Below, piece after piece: positions 9,345-17,879 of a DNA stretch of 64,000 bases; the stretch's first letter is position 1, and each line of letters begins with the position of its first letter. Source of the stretch: PALSA-612 sp963742925. GTDB lineage: Bacteria; Actinomycetota; Thermoleophilia; Gaiellales; Gaiellaceae. The stretch spans positions 62,001-126,000 of the forward strand of contig CAVUNV010000016.1 of assembly GCA_963742925.1 (NCBI GenBank). The letters are read 5' to 3'. The position numbers and the translations under genes are program-made. Under the pieces are notes generated by a model. The model had not been told where the DNA came from. It searched no databases and saw nothing but the letters and a program-made list of their open reading frames with translations.

Positions 9345-10202
9345 TCAGTGCACCCGGAGGGTGAACGGCGCGGTCAGGACCTTCCCGCCAGACTGGATCT
9401 GCAGGAACAGCCGCCAGGTGCCGGGGAGGGGAACGAGCACGCCGACCGTGAGGCGGCCCGGCATCGCCGAGCTCCCCGTGACCTTCGCGCTGCCGAGAAC
9501 GCTCCCGCACGCCGTGGCGCCGGGGCTGCAGACGTGGGTGTGGAAGTAGTCGAGCGAGCCCGCGCGGAAGAAGATCGCGTGGGCGAGAGCGCCGTACCAG
9601 GGCGTGAACGGCGCCGGCTTGCCCTGCGGGTCGGTGACGGTGATCGTCAGGTCAGCGGGGCTGATCGCCCGGAGGACGGGCGGGCTGATCTTCACGATCT
9701 GGAAGTGGTAGCCGTCGACCGTCTGCGTCCGCCCGGGCCGCGGAAGTGGCACCGGCTTGTAGGCCCCCGCGACCGTGACCTGATGGAAGAGCTGGAAGTT
9801 GCGGAGCTGGGCGTTGCTCGTGGCCGGGTACACGTCCAGCACGAGCCGGTAGGGACCGGGCGCCGGGAACGTGACCTGCTCCGTGAACACGCCGTCCGCC
9901 CTCTCGGGGGGATGCCGGTGGATGATCGCGCTCAGGTCCTTCCGGACGAGGATCAGGTGCACGCCGGTGTGCGGCCCGCTGCCCCGCTTGAACTTCGTCA
10001 TCGTCTGTCCGTCCGGCTGGACGACCTTGAACGAGACGGTGACGGGCTTCCCGGCCTCCACCGGCCCCGCGGGCTGAAAGCCGGCGAGATGGAAGGTCCC
10101 CGCCGCCTGTGTCACCGTCGGCGGGGCGGAGGATCCTCCGCAGCCGGCGATCGCGAGGCCGAGCACGAGAAGCGGCAGGAGTGCGAGGAGGCGTCGGCTC
10201 AC
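9345..10202 (-). CDS. Exported lipoprotein, unknown function
   Basis: 285 residues. The N-terminus is a lipoprotein signal with a good lipobox (LGLAIAGCGG, Cys about position 21), so it is anchored at the outer face of the membrane. The body is beta-rich in two halves: one with HTGVHLILVRKDLSAIIHRHP and one with YFHTHVCSPGATACG. The clustered His/Cys (HRHP, FHTHVC) could bind a metal, which fits the CopC/YcnI neighbourhood, but this is inference. Its ATG overlaps the stop of the gene at 10199 (ATGA). Confidence 0.65.
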   Translation of the reverse strand: MSRRLLALLPLLVLGLAIAGCGGSSAPPTVTQAAGTFHLAGFQPAGPVEAGKPVTVSFKVVQPDGQTMTKFKRGSGPHTGVHLILVRKDLSAIIHRHPPERADGVFTEQVTFPAPGPYRLVLDVYPATSNAQLRNFQLFHQVTVAGAYKPVPLPRPGRTQTVDGYHFQIVKISPPVLRAISPADLTITVTDPQGKPAPFTPWYGALAHAIFFRAGSLDYFHTHVCSPGATACGSVLGSAKVTGSSAMPGRLTVGVLVPLPGTWRLFLQIQSGGKVLTAPFTLRVH

Positions 10203-10708
10203 GAGGATCCTTTCGGGAACAGGTACGACGTGTGGGGAGGAACATAGCCGTCGATCTCGAGCACGATCTCGTCGTGCCGTCGCAGCGGGATCGCACGCGG
10301 ATCGCCCGCGAAGCGCCGCCCGTTCACGAATGCGAGCACGCGCTGCGTCGTCCGGAACCCGGCCAGCCGCTGCGCGGAGAGCGGCTGTCCCCAGATCCGG
10401 AAGACGTCGCCGAGCCGGAGTTGCCGCGTCGAGGAGATCTCGATCACGCCGGTCGGCTCACGGGTTCGCAGCGGGTAGGAGCAGCGGCCCCGGATCACGC
10501 GGGCGCCGTCACGCAGGAGCGGTGGGGAGATGCCGATCCCGGCGGGCACGAGCAGCACCAGCCTGCGCGCGAACAGCTCGAGGTGGACGCGGAGGCGGAT
10601 CGGGGCCCCCGCCGAGCAGGTGAGCCCCCCGACCGGCCGGCCCGCAGTGACGTCCGCGCCTCTCGCGGGCAGCCGGTATTCGCGGGAGACGCCGATCGGC
10701 GTCGGCAC
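10199..10708 (-). CDS. Exported protein, unknown; 5' end uncertain
   Basis: The 169-residue reading starts at GTG 10706-10708, but the same frame continues upstream for about 90 bases encoding a hydrophobic export-type segment (VSLVFILIGASFAGWTWA). That segment has no ATG/GTG/TTG, while an ATG (MIAS...) lies one frame away at about 10800-10802. The simplest reading is that the true start is near 10802 and one extra base separates it from the body. The body has a VPAGIGI motif, a single Cys (RGRCSY) and RIWGQPLS. It overlaps the lipoprotein gene by 4 bp. No function assigned. Confidence 0.5.
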   Translation of the reverse strand: MPTPIGVSREYRLPARGADVTAGRPVGGLTCSAGAPIRLRVHLELFARRLVLLVPAGIGISPPLLRDGARVIRGRCSYPLRTREPTGVIEISSTRQLRLGDVFRIWGQPLSAQRLAGFRTTQRVLAFVNGRRFAGDPRAIPLRRHDEIVLEIDGYVPPHTSYLFPKGSS

Positions 10709-10844
10709 CGGACTGCCGGCGCTCGCAGCCCACGTCCAGCCTGCGAACGACGCGCCGATCAGGATGAAGACGAGAGAGACGCGAGCGACCAGAGGCGATC
10801 ATCGTAGCCGCGGGCCCCGTGCTGTCTTCGACGTACCTCGCCCG

Positions 10845-11309
10845 CTACGGACAGGAGCCCTGCGAGAACGAGGAGAAGCTCGCGGCCGACAGCGTCCAGC
10901 GCCAGTGGCCGTCCTGGGCGATCAGGTGGCCGGTGGCGACGATCGGCTGGGTGCCGTTGTGGAGGTCGATGCGGTAGACGACCGCCTTCGTCTTCGTCTT
11001 GCCGAGCGCCGGAACCTTGAACACCTCGTCGTGGACACCGAGGATGCCGACGTCGACGTCGGAGATCCGGAAGCTCGCACCCGGTGAGCATCTGTTGTAC
11101 AGGCCGGCGGCCACGACCCGGCGCTGCTCGCGGACGAGCAGCCTGTAGGAGAGAGCGCGCAGGCCGGCGAGCTCGTACCTGATCACGGCCTTCATCACCC
11201 GGCCCGGATCCTCGGATGGGGCAGCAGCGCTCGATGCTCCGGAGCCTGCCGTCACCGAAACGGCGGCGACGGCACCTACCGAGGCGAGCGTGGCGAGCCC
11301 GCGCCTCAC
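10845..11309 (-). CDS. Small exported protein, unknown function
   Basis: 154 residues with an Ala/Ser-rich signal peptide (LATLASVGAVAAVSVTAGSGASSAAA) and a compact alpha/beta body including YELAGLRALSYRLLVREQRRV and a C-terminal VATGHLIAQDGHWRWTLSAASF, which looks like a small SnoaL- or lipocalin-sized domain. Two Cys (NRCSPG and the penultimate residue) may pair outside the cell. Its start overlaps the stop of the transporter gene upstream by ATGA, so the two are one transcription unit. Family not recognised. Confidence 0.6.
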   Translation of the reverse strand: MRRGLATLASVGAVAAVSVTAGSGASSAAAPSEDPGRVMKAVIRYELAGLRALSYRLLVREQRRVVAAGLYNRCSPGASFRISDVDVGILGVHDEVFKVPALGKTKTKAVVYRIDLHNGTQPIVATGHLIAQDGHWRWTLSAASFSSFSQGSCP

Positions 11310-12175
11310 GCTCCGGCGAGCTCGAGCTCGGCGACGTTCGGTTGCGCGTCGGCCTTGGGTCGCGAGAGGAGAGCTCCGCCGGCGATCAGCAGCGCGAACG
11401 CGATGCCCCGCAGCACGCCGAGCTTGCCGTTCGGGAACGGCTCGTCGTAGAGCGTCGTGCCTGCGATGATCGGCAGCGCGTTCGTGAACAGGGTCGCCAG
11501 GCCGGCGGTCGTCAGCGCCGCTCCCTTCTGGAAGCCGAGCTGGAGCACGATCGTCCCGAACGAGTAGGCGAGGATCATCGCCGGGATGAACAGCAGCCTC
11601 GTTCCCCCGGTGACGACGGCCTTGGTGACGACGTCGCCCGCGGCGAACAGGATGCCGGCCGCCACGCCGTGCGCGGCCGCGCGGCCGAGCACCCTCGGGC
11701 CGAAGCGGACCGCAACCGCCGCGAGGACGGCGGAGGCGACGACCCAGGCCATGATGCCCGCCCAGACCCCTCCGTCCCCCTGCCCGGTCGCTCCCGCGAG
11801 AGAGATGCCGAGGAAGGCGAGGCCGATCACGGCGATCACGACGCCCACCACCTCCCGCCGCGTCAGCTTGACGCCGGCCAGCCGCGAGCTCAGGAAGGCG
11901 AGGATGCCGATCCCGCCGGCGGCGAGCGACTGCACGAGCGCGAGCGGGGCGAGCGTCAGCGCTGCGACGAAGCAGAGGAAGCCGCCCGATTCGGCGGCGA
12001 AGCCGGTCATCCAGCTGCGGTCCTTCAACAGCGTCGCCAGCGACTCGCGCGGACGTCGCACGGACAGAGGTGGCAGCGCGCTCGCCGCGTCGTGCTCGCG
12101 GATCCAGGCCCAGTTGATGGCCACGGCGGACACGAACGTGAGCAGGATGGCGAGCGTCATGGCGTGTACGGACAT
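11306..12175 (-). CDS. DMT-superfamily membrane transporter (EamA/NIPA-like)
   Basis: 289 residues with about ten hydrophobic helices arranged as two five-helix halves, the drug/metabolite transporter layout. Typical pieces are LTFVSAVAINWAWI in helix 1, LAPLALVQSLAAGGIGILAFLSSRL in the first half and YSFGTIVLQLGFQKGAALTTAGLATLFTN in the second, which resembles the conserved end-of-bundle region of EamA/NIPA proteins. Substrate cannot be told; NIPA-type relatives move Mg2+ but most bacterial members are unassigned. First gene of a two-gene unit with 10845-11309. Confidence 0.7.
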   Translation of the reverse strand: MSVHAMTLAILLTFVSAVAINWAWIREHDAASALPPLSVRRPRESLATLLKDRSWMTGFAAESGGFLCFVAALTLAPLALVQSLAAGGIGILAFLSSRLAGVKLTRREVVGVVIAVIGLAFLGISLAGATGQGDGGVWAGIMAWVVASAVLAAVAVRFGPRVLGRAAAHGVAAGILFAAGDVVTKAVVTGGTRLLFIPAMILAYSFGTIVLQLGFQKGAALTTAGLATLFTNALPIIAGTTLYDEPFPNGKLGVLRGIAFALLIAGGALLSRPKADAQPNVAELELAGA

Positions 12176-12195
12176 CGCTACGACCGCATCGTTAC

Positions 12196-12655
12196 ATGCC
12201 GGAGGCCTCTCCCGATAGGGTCCGGGCGCAGATGATGTTGATCGACCGGAGCAGCGAGTTCGGTCAGCGGGCCGAGCGCCGGCTGCAGGACGAGAAGCTG
12301 GCGTGGCTCACGACGGTCGACCGCGCGGGGACGCCGCAACCGGTTCCGGTCTGGTTCCTCTGGGACGGCGCGGAGACCATCCTGATCTACAGCCGTCCCG
12401 ACACGCCGAAATTGCGGTCGATCGAGCGGAACCCCCGCGTCAGCCTGCACCTCGACGGCAACGGCCTCGGTGGCGACATCGTCGTCGCGACCGGGCAGGC
12501 GGCCGTCTCGGACGATCCACCGGCCCACGAGCTCCCGGCCTATCTGGACAAGTACACGCTGCTCATCGAGCGCAACCGGTGGACGCCGCCGCAGTTCGCC
12601 GACGATGTACTCGGTGCCGATCAGGATCAGCGTCTCGCGGGTCCGCGGGCACTGA
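12196..12655 (+). CDS. PPOX-class F420/FMN-dependent oxidoreductase (apparent frameshift near 3' end)
   Basis: Split-barrel flavin/deazaflavin-binding protein of the pyridoxamine-phosphate-oxidase-like superfamily. Visible family pieces: AWLTTVDRAGTPQPVPVWFLWDG, ILIYSRPDTPKLRSIERNPRV, then SLHLDGN and the C-terminal RISVSRVRGH. The last piece is reached only after a one-base shift near 12600-12610 (length 3n+1, one extra base). The corrected length of ~152 residues is normal for the family. ATG at 12196 is used; the ATGATG at 12232 is an alternative. In actinobacteria these proteins commonly use F420. Divergent from the DMT transporter by 20 bp. Confidence 0.75.
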
Positions 12656-12730
12656 GCTGCTGGGCTGCAGCGTCGCTTTCGTCACAGATCCGGCACAGAC
12701 AGGTGACGATTTCAGGGCTACGGTGGCTTC

Positions 12731-13066
12731 ATGGCGACCACGAAGGCGGCAACTCCGTGGGGCAAAGCGGAGATCCTCGACGAGGTGGTGGTGCGGCAGC
12801 GTGCGCCGGGTGACCGGGCGTTCACGACGCATGTTCAGCTACTCGAGACTGCTGCGGGCGAGCGGCTCGTACGGCTCGCGTACGCGACAGCCGCGCACGG
12901 ATGGGTGCGGCGCGGGCCGGTGACGATGCTGATCTCGGATCTCGAGCGCCTCCGCGAGGAGCTGGCCGGGCACCCTGAGCTGGCCGCCGCGTTCGGGTAC
13001 GAGGGCGTCGCTACACGAGGACGGCCAGGCGGGCGCGGGCTGCGTCGACGAGCGAGCCGAGGATGA
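12731..13066 (+). CDS. Small conserved-looking protein of unknown function
   Basis: 111 residues, ATG at 12731. The N-terminal part (WGKAEILDEVVVRQRAPGDRAF) and a ERLVRLAYAT... GPVTMLISDLERLREEL segment look like a real compact domain, with the remaining C-terminus low-complexity and Arg-rich. The end runs 56 bp into the convergent purQ gene, which suggests the natural stop lies earlier and has been lost to an indel or that the tail is genuine overlap. No family recognised. Confidence 0.5.
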   Translation: MATTKAATPWGKAEILDEVVVRQRAPGDRAFTTHVQLLETAAGERLVRLAYATAAHGWVRRGPVTMLISDLERLREELAGHPELAAAFGYEGVATRGRPGGRGLRRRASRG

Positions 13067-13712
13067 GGCAGCCGTCGGTCGAGCCGAGCAGGGGATCGAC
13101 CGCGTGCTCGGGGTGAGGCATCAGGCCCATGACGTTGCCGTCGCGGTTCGTCACTCCGGCGACGTCGCCCATCGATCCGTTCGGGTTGGCGCCGGTCTCG
13201 TAGCGGAGCACGATCTGGCCCGACACTTCGAGCTCCTCCACGTTCGGATACGTCCAGCAGCCTTCGCCGTGCTTGATCGGAATGACGAGGGAACGGCCCG
13301 GCTCGCAGCGCGATGTGAACGGCGTCTCGGCGTTCTCGACTCGAAGCGGCACGTCGCGGCAGACGAACGAGAGCGAGGCGTTCGGGCGGAGGGCTCCCGG
13401 CAGCAGCCCGGCCTCGCAGAGCACCTGGAAGCCGTTGCAGATGCCGAGCACGAGGCCGCCGTCCTCGGCGAAGCTCGCAACCGGGCGCATCACGGGAGCG
13501 AACCGTGCGATCGCGCCGCAGCGCAGGTAGTCCCCGTACGAAAAGCCGCCGGGCAGCACGACCGCCTGGACGGCCGGCAGGTCGTCGTCCGCGTGCCAGA
13601 CCGTCACGGGGTCGGCGCCGAGCAGGTCGAGCGCGTGCGCTGCGTCCCGGTCGTCGTTCGAGCCGGGAAAGGTGACGACGGCGATGGCGGGCCGGGGCGC
13701 GCGGGCGTTCAC
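13011..13712 (-). CDS. purQ: Phosphoribosylformylglycinamidine synthase, glutaminase subunit PurQ
   Basis: Class I glutamine amidotransferase subunit that feeds ammonia to PurL in the conversion of FGAR to FGAM in purine synthesis. 233 residues. The N-terminus is VVTFPGSNDDRDA. The nucleophile Cys sits in GLVLGICNGFQVLCEAGLL, and the His/Glu of the triad lie in GLMPHPEHAVDPLLG. GTG start at 13710-13712 overlaps the purS stop (GTGA), matching the tight coupling through this operon. It is the last gene of the purB-C-S-Q set; purL does not follow and must be elsewhere. Confidence 0.95.
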   Translation of the reverse strand: MNARAPRPAIAVVTFPGSNDDRDAAHALDLLGADPVTVWHADDDLPAVQAVVLPGGFSYGDYLRCGAIARFAPVMRPVASFAEDGGLVLGICNGFQVLCEAGLLPGALRPNASLSFVCRDVPLRVENAETPFTSRCEPGRSLVIPIKHGEGCWTYPNVEELEVSGQIVLRYETGANPNGSMGDVAGVTNRDGNVMGLMPHPEHAVDPLLGSTDGCLILGSLVDAARARLAVLV

Positions 13713-13948
13713 GGGGTGATCTCGATCTCGAATGTCTCGATCAGCGGGTTCGCGAGCAGTTGCTCGCACATCCGCTCGACCTCTGCCCGGGCGACCTCCG
13801 GATCGGCCGCAGTCAGCTCGATCTCGACCAGTCGCCCGATCCGGGTCTCGGTAACGTCGAAGCCGAGGTGCCGGAGCGAGCCGCGCACCGCATCGCCCTG
13901 CGGATCGAGGATCCCGGGCTTCGGCCGGACGGCGACCGTCGCCTTCAT
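13709..13948 (-). CDS. purS: Phosphoribosylformylglycinamidine synthase subunit PurS
   Basis: 79-residue PurS, the small subunit that bridges PurQ and PurL in organisms with split FGAM synthase. Sequence shows the family layout: MKATVAVRPKPGILDPQG at the start, DVTETRIGRLVEIEL in the middle and a C-terminal ANPLIETFEIEI strand. Both ends overlap neighbours: ATG with the purC stop and TGA with the purQ GTG. Presence of PurS implies the split PurL/PurQ/PurS enzyme typical of Gram-positives. Confidence 0.93.
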   Translation of the reverse strand: MKATVAVRPKPGILDPQGDAVRGSLRHLGFDVTETRIGRLVEIELTAADPEVARAEVERMCEQLLANPLIETFEIEITP

Positions 13949-14808
13949 CGCAGCACGAGCTCCGGGTCGGCGAGGTAGTCGTCGAACGCGAGACCCGTGA
14001 GGCGCTCGAACGCGTCCACATAGCGCCGGCGGGTGCCGGCGACGACCTCGGCCGGAAGCTCCGGGCCGGGATCGGTCTTGTCCCAGCCGAGCGACTCGCA
14101 GTAGTCACGGACGTACTGCTTGTCGAACGACGGCTGCGGCCGGCCCGGCTCGTATTCGTCGGCCGGCCAGAACCGCGACGAGTCGGGCGTGAATGCCTCG
14201 TCCGCGAGCACGAGGGCTCCGCTCGGATCGACGCCGAACTCGAACTTCGTGTCCGCGATCAGGATGCCCTGCTCGGCCGCATGCGCGGAGGCGTGACGGT
14301 AGAGCTCGAGCGAGACCTGCTCGACCTCGCGGAACCGCTCCTCCCCGACCAGCGCGACGGCCGCGGTCGAGTCGATGTTCTCGTCGTGCCCCTCCATCGC
14401 CTTGGTGGAGGGGGTGAAGATCGGATCGGGCAGCCGGTCGGACTCGCGTAACCCTTCGGGTAGCACATGACCCGACGTCTCTCCCGTCCGCTGGTAGTCC
14501 TTCCAGCCCGAGCCGGCGAGGTAGCCCCGGACGACGCACTCGAGCGGCAGCATCTCGAGCCGCCGGCACTCGGTCGAGCGGCCGTCGGGCCGGACGCGGA
14601 GCAGGTGGTTCGGGCAGATCTCCCGCGTGCGGCGAAACCAGAAGGCGGACAGGCCCGTGAGCACACGGCCCTTGTCGGGGATCTCGGTCGGGAGCACGAC
14701 GTCGAAGGTCGAGATGCGGTCGCTGGCGACGAGCAGCAGCCGGTCCGGGTCGAGCTGGTAGATCTCCCGCACCTTGCCGCTCGCGACGTGCACGGCTGTT
14801 TCAGGCAT
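13945..14808 (-). CDS. purC: SAICAR synthase PurC
   Basis: Phosphoribosylaminoimidazole-succinocarboxamide synthase, joining CAIR and aspartate with ATP. 287 residues. Seen motifs: ASGKVREIYQLDPDRLLLVASDRISTFDV near the N-terminus (ATP site), MLPLECVVRGYLAGSGWKDYQ (residues ~90-110), KAMEGHDENI, and ILIADTKFEFGVDPSG, which is the characteristic SAICAR-synthetase signature. ATG at 14806-14808 overlaps the purB end by 8 bp; the stop overlaps purS. Length is on the long, actinobacterial/eukaryote-like side rather than the ~240-residue E. coli form. Confidence 0.95.
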   Translation of the reverse strand: MPETAVHVASGKVREIYQLDPDRLLLVASDRISTFDVVLPTEIPDKGRVLTGLSAFWFRRTREICPNHLLRVRPDGRSTECRRLEMLPLECVVRGYLAGSGWKDYQRTGETSGHVLPEGLRESDRLPDPIFTPSTKAMEGHDENIDSTAAVALVGEERFREVEQVSLELYRHASAHAAEQGILIADTKFEFGVDPSGALVLADEAFTPDSSRFWPADEYEPGRPQPSFDKQYVRDYCESLGWDKTDPGPELPAEVVAGTRRRYVDAFERLTGLAFDDYLADPELVLR

Positions 14809-16120
14809 GAACCCCCTCCTTGTCCTCCACGAGCGTGTTGAGCCGGTCGAAGATCGTGTCGACGTGCCGGGTGTAGGCGCCGAGGTCGAAGACGGCGTCG
14901 AGGTCGAGGCGGCCGGCCAGCTCCGGGTCGGCCGCGACGATGTCCCGGAACGGCCGCTCCTCCTCCCAGGCACGCATCGCGGCCTGCTGGACGCGCACGT
15001 ACGCCTCGTCTCTCGGCAGACCCGAGTCGACGAGCGCGAGCAGCACCCGCTGGCTGAAGTAGAGGCCGTGGCTCGCCTCCAGGTTCCGCCGCATCCGCTC
15101 GGGGCGCACCACGAGCCCCTCGACGAGCCAGGCGAAGCGGTCGAGCATGTAGTCGAGGGCCAGGAACGCGTCGGGGAGGACGACTCGCTCGGCTGACGAG
15201 TGCGAGATATCGCGCTCGTGCCAGAGGGCGACGTTCTCGAAGCCGACCAGCGCTGCCCCGCGCACGACCCGTGCGAGGCCGCAGATCCGCTCGGCGGTGA
15301 CCGGGTTTCGCTTGTGCGGCATCGCCGACGAGCCCTTCTGGCCGCGGCCGAACGGCTCTTCGACCTCGCGCACCTCTGTCCGCGCGAGATGCCGGATCTC
15401 GAGGGCGAACTTGTCGAGCGAGGAGGCGAGAACGGCGAGCGCGGCGAGCAGCTCGGCGTGCCGGTCGCGCTGCAGGATCTGGGTCGAGACCGGCGCGGGC
15501 TCGAGCGCGAGACGCTCGCAGGCGAGCCGCTCCAGCTCCGGATCGGTCGCCGCGTAGGTGCCGACCGCGCCGGAGAGCTTCCCGACGCGCAGCTCCTCGA
15601 GCGCCCGCGCGAGGCGGCGGCGGCCCCGGTCGAGCTCGAATGCCCAGCCGGCGAGCTTGACGCCGAACGTGGTCGGCTCGGCGTGGACGCCGTGCGTCCG
15701 CCCGATCGTCAGCGTGCTGCGGTGCTCCTCGGCGCGTGCAACGACCGCGCCCAGTGACCGGTCGATTCCGGCCAGCACCAGCGCGCCGGCCTCCCGGATC
15801 TGCAGGGACAGCGCCGTGTCGATCACGTCGGAGGAGGTGAGCCCGTAGTGGAGCCAGCGGCGGCCCTCCTCGTCGAGCGCCTCTCCGACCGCGTCGACGA
15901 AGGCCGCGAGGTCGTGGTTCGTCTGCCGCTCGATCTCGGCGACGCGCTCGGGTGTCGGCGGCGCCGCCTCGGCGCGGATTCTCCGCACGGCCTCGGGCGG
16001 CACGGTGCCGAGCTCGGCCCACGCATCGAGCGCCGCCAGCTCGACCTCGAGCCAGAGCTCCAGCTTGCGCTCCTCGGACCAGACCCTGGCCATCTCGGGT
16101 CGGCAGTAGCGCGGGATCAC
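14801..16120 (-). CDS. purB: Adenylosuccinate lyase PurB
   Basis: Fumarase/aspartase-superfamily lyase acting twice in purine synthesis (SAICAR to AICAR, adenylosuccinate to AMP). 439 residues with the three signature regions: YGLTSSDVIDTALSLQ, GRTHGVHAEPTTFGVKLAGW with the catalytic His, and the flexible loop GSSAMPHKRNPVTAERICGL with the catalytic Ser. N-terminal MIPRYCRPEMARVWSEE is typical. First gene of the B-C-S-Q unit; 140 bp of non-coding DNA separates it from purE upstream, so a promoter probably sits at 16121-16260. Confidence 0.96.
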   Translation of the reverse strand: MIPRYCRPEMARVWSEERKLELWLEVELAALDAWAELGTVPPEAVRRIRAEAAPPTPERVAEIERQTNHDLAAFVDAVGEALDEEGRRWLHYGLTSSDVIDTALSLQIREAGALVLAGIDRSLGAVVARAEEHRSTLTIGRTHGVHAEPTTFGVKLAGWAFELDRGRRRLARALEELRVGKLSGAVGTYAATDPELERLACERLALEPAPVSTQILQRDRHAELLAALAVLASSLDKFALEIRHLARTEVREVEEPFGRGQKGSSAMPHKRNPVTAERICGLARVVRGAALVGFENVALWHERDISHSSAERVVLPDAFLALDYMLDRFAWLVEGLVVRPERMRRNLEASHGLYFSQRVLLALVDSGLPRDEAYVRVQQAAMRAWEEERPFRDIVAADPELAGRLDLDAVFDLGAYTRHVDTIFDRLNTLVEDKEGVHA

Positions 16121-16260
16121 TGGAACAAGTCTAGTTGGGGGTCAGGTCGTCTCGGCGCGGAGAATCGGCACAGAATCGGCACGATCACGCGCGTCTTCGC
16201 CCGGCACCATTGAGACTGCTCCCCGGGTGGGCGGGGGTTAGGGATGGGACCAGTACGGTG
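16121..16260. other. Intergenic region between purE and purB
   Basis: 140 bp without a gene. It contains a close direct repeat AGAATCGGCAC (twice within about 25 bp, near 16160-16185) that could be an operator of the purB promoter, and nothing else recognisable. Confidence 0.3.
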
Positions 16261-16674
16261 TCATGCGCCGAGAATCCGGGCTGCCAGCACGGCTGCGTTC
16301 TTCGCGTTGTCGACCCCGACACATGCCACCGGCACGCCGGGCGGCATCTGCACGATCGCGAGCAGGGCGTCGAGCCCGTCCAGGACGCTCATCGAGGAGC
16401 GGAGCGGGACGCCGATCACGGGCAGATCGGTGTGCGCGGCGACGACTCCGGGCAGCGCCGCGGCAAGTCCGGCGCCCGCGATCAGCACTCGCAGGCCGCG
16501 CTCCCTGGCGCCGCGCGCGTACTCGGCCACTGCGTCGGGCTGCCGGTGTGCCGAGCGCACCTCGAGCTCGCACGGGATGCCCCGGGCGGCGAGCTCGTCC
16601 AGCGCCGGCTGCATGCGCTCGCGGTCGGACTCCGACCCGATCAGGATCCCGACGAGAGGGGTTTGCTCAGCCAT
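16261..16674 (-). CDS. purE: N5-carboxyaminoimidazole ribonucleotide mutase PurE
   Basis: Converts N5-CAIR to CAIR in purine synthesis. 137 residues, a little short but complete. Motifs: GILIGSESDRERM at the start, EVRSAHRQPDAVAEYA with the conserved Ser-Ala-His-Arg, IAGAGLAAALPGVVAAHTDL, PVIGVPLRSSM and PPGVPVACVGVDNAKNAA. ATG at 16672-16674 overlaps purD by 8 bp. The partner PurK, needed to make N5-CAIR, is not in the window. Confidence 0.94.
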   Translation of the reverse strand: MAEQTPLVGILIGSESDRERMQPALDELAARGIPCELEVRSAHRQPDAVAEYARGARERGLRVLIAGAGLAAALPGVVAAHTDLPVIGVPLRSSMSVLDGLDALLAIVQMPPGVPVACVGVDNAKNAAVLAARILGA

Positions 16675-17869
16675 GGGCGATGTCCCGACGATACTGCGCC
16701 CCGGGGAACGAGATCCGCTCGACCGCTTCGTAGGCCTGCCGGCGCGCGTCGGCCACGGATTCGCCGACACCCGTGACGCCGAGGATGCGGCCGCCGTTGG
16801 TGACGAGGCTGTTCGCGCGCCTCGCCGTCCCGGCGTGGAAGACGAGTGCGCCGGCCGCCTCCGCCTCGGCGATGCCTTCGATCGGCGAGCCGGCATCGCT
16901 CTCTTGCGGGTATCCGCCCCCGGCGACGACGACGGTGACGGCGGCGCGCTCGAAGGCCACGATCGCGAACTGGCTGAGGTCGCCGGCCGCCGACCCGGCC
17001 AGGCCGGGGAGGAGATCGTCGTCGAGGGCGGGGAGGATCACCTGCGCCTCGGGATCGCCGAAACGGCAATTGAACTCGAGCACGCGGGGGCCGTCGCCCG
17101 TGAGCATCAGGCCGGCGAACAGCGCTCCGGTGAAGGGCGTTCCGCGCGCTGCCAGCTCCTTCAGCACCGGCACGTGGATCTCCTCGACCAGCTTCGCCAC
17201 CGCGTCGACGCCGAAGCCGTCGACCGGCGAGTAGGCGCCCATCCCGCCCGTGTTCGGGCCCGTGTCGCCGTCGCCGATCCGCTTGTAGTCGCGCGCCGCC
17301 CCGAGCGGCAGGGCGGTGCTCCCGTCGCACAGCGCGAACACCGACAGCTCCTCGCCCTCGAGGAGCTCCTCGACGACGATCCCGTCGCCGAGCGCCTCCG
17401 CCTGGGGAAGCGCCGCCCGCAGCTCCTCGTCTGTTCGGCAGACGAACACACCCTTGCCGGCCGCCAGCCCGTCGGCCTTGAGAACGCACGGCGCCCGCGG
17501 AGCATCCAGCGTCGCCGCGGTCGGGACGCCCGCCGCACGCATCACGTCCTTGGCGAAGCTCTTCGAGCCCTCGATGCGGGCCGCGGCCGCGCTCGGGCCG
17601 AACACGGACACGCCGGCGTGGCGGAGCTCGTCGGCGACGCCCGCTACGAGCGGCGCCTCGGGACCGATCACGACGAGATCGACGTCGATCGTGCGCGCCA
17701 GTTCGAGCAGGCCCTCGGCGTCGTCCGGACGAACAGGGTGGCAGCTTCCCAGCGCGGCGATGCCCGGATTGCCCGGGGCGGCGTGCAGCTCGTCGAGCTG
17801 CCTGCTCTGCGAGAGCTTCCAGGCGAGCGCGTGCTCGCGCCCGCCCGATCCGACCACCAGGACCTTCAC
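16667..17869 (-). CDS. purD: Phosphoribosylamine-glycine ligase PurD
   Basis: ATP-grasp enzyme making GAR from phosphoribosylamine and glycine. 400 residues. VLVVGSGGREHALAWKL is the N-terminal signature; IEGSKSFAKDVMRAAGVPTA and LKADGLAAGKGVFV form the ATP-grasp lid; DYKRIGDGDTGPNTGGMGAYSP and EFNCRFGDPEAQVILP are the PurD signature segments. ATG at 17867-17869. It is the first gene of purD-purE and its 5' end lies 10 bp from the convergently ending MarR gene, which is on the same strand, so read-through from marR is possible. Confidence 0.96.
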   Translation of the reverse strand: MKVLVVGSGGREHALAWKLSQSRQLDELHAAPGNPGIAALGSCHPVRPDDAEGLLELARTIDVDLVVIGPEAPLVAGVADELRHAGVSVFGPSAAAARIEGSKSFAKDVMRAAGVPTAATLDAPRAPCVLKADGLAAGKGVFVCRTDEELRAALPQAEALGDGIVVEELLEGEELSVFALCDGSTALPLGAARDYKRIGDGDTGPNTGGMGAYSPVDGFGVDAVAKLVEEIHVPVLKELAARGTPFTGALFAGLMLTGDGPRVLEFNCRFGDPEAQVILPALDDDLLPGLAGSAAGDLSQFAIVAFERAAVTVVVAGGGYPQESDAGSPIEGIAEAEAAGALVFHAGTARRANSLVTNGGRILGVTGVGESVADARRQAYEAVERISFPGAQYRRDIAHG

Positions 17870-17879
17870 GCGGCCGAGT

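Noticed and set aside
8259..10247. 662-codon plus-strand frame
   Set aside because: Antisense to two membrane/lipoprotein genes with real hydrophobic segments; extreme Arg/Glu/Asp composition.
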